DNA from: Zoogloeaceae bacterium
GTDB lineage: Bacteria; Pseudomonadota; Gammaproteobacteria; Burkholderiales; Rhodocyclaceae
Direction of reading: 5' to 3'
Assembly (NCBI GenBank): GCA_031278735.1
Contig: JAITJU010000172.1
Location: 1 to 5,870, forward strand
DNA: 5,870 nucleotides
The translations under genes and the position numbers were made by a program. Numbering within the stretch: the stretch's first letter is position 1; each line of letters starts with the position of its first letter. The notes beneath the pieces were generated by a model, which searched no databases, had not been told where the DNA came from, and saw only the letters and a list, made by a program, of their open reading frames with translations. Positions 5,750 through 5,870 of this stretch are shown here, in pieces.

Positions 5750-5870
5750 ATGAGCAAAGACAACGCCACTCAAGCGCAAGCCCCGGCGGATGCCGCATCC
5801 GCCGAAGAAACGACCCAAACGCCCCGCGCGGAAACCGACCCCGCGCCGGAATCCTGCGCCGATGCCGCCT
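5750..5870 (+). CDS. grpE: Heat-shock gene, probable GrpE nucleotide-exchange factor (3' end outside window)
   Basis: Forty codons are visible, beginning MSKDNATQAQAPADAA and rich in Ala, Glu, Thr, Pro and Asp with no hydrophobic stretch. The sequence is open to the right edge. The function is inferred mainly from context: an excellent sigma-32 promoter sits directly upstream, and GrpE proteins commonly begin with a poorly conserved, acidic, disordered tail of this kind before their long helix. GrpE releases ADP from DnaK in the cytoplasm and is often followed by dnaK and dnaJ. Nothing visible is diagnostic of the GrpE fold, so another RpoH-regulated protein with a disordered N terminus is possible. 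Confidence 0.5.
   Translation, partial: MSKDNATQAQAPADAASAEETTQTPRAETDPAPESCADAA

Overview
The window reads as a piece of a high-GC proteobacterial chromosome, most likely a betaproteobacterium with nitrogen fixation. This lineage guess rests on the NifA type, the full-length NqrF and a textbook sigma-32 heat-shock promoter; no rRNA or other strong taxonomic marker is present. Almost every base belongs to one of five genes or part-genes plus short regulatory gaps. No tRNA, rRNA, CRISPR array, transposase or insertion sequence was seen.

Layout. (1) 1-1106, plus strand: the AAA+ and DNA-binding parts of the nitrogen-fixation activator NifA; its N-terminal sensor lies off the left edge. (2) 1107-1318: a 212-base gap with a strong GC-rich hairpin. 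(3) 1319-2536, plus: a complete NqrF, the NADH-oxidising FAD/2Fe-2S subunit of the Na+-translocating NADH:quinone oxidoreductase. No other nqr gene is next to it. (4) 2558-2974 and 2971-4119, plus: a very-short-patch-repair (Vsr) endonuclease overlapping by 4 bases a C5-cytosine DNA methyltransferase, a compact modification and mismatch-repair pair with no restriction enzyme in view. (5) 4120-4264: a short convergent gap with a perfect 14-base tandem duplication. (6) 5623-4265, minus: a soluble Ser/Thr protein kinase fused to a C-terminal cyclic-nucleotide-binding-type domain. (7) 5624-5749: a divergent control region with a sigma-32 promoter facing right and a nested inverted repeat just upstream of the kinase. 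(8) 5750-5870, plus: the first 40 codons of a heat-shock gene, probably grpE.

How they fit together. nifA and nqrF run in the same direction and may belong to one nitrogen-fixation neighbourhood, with NqrF a candidate redox partner; this is inference. The vsr-methyltransferase pair looks like an accessory insertion: cytosine methylation makes T:G mismatches after deamination and Vsr starts their repair. The kinase and the chaperone gene share an intergenic region and could be linked to stress control. I found no clear undescribed system. The least routine points are the lone nqrF behind nifA, the vsr-first order of the methylation pair, and the kinase/cNMP-domain fusion divergent from a heat-shock gene.
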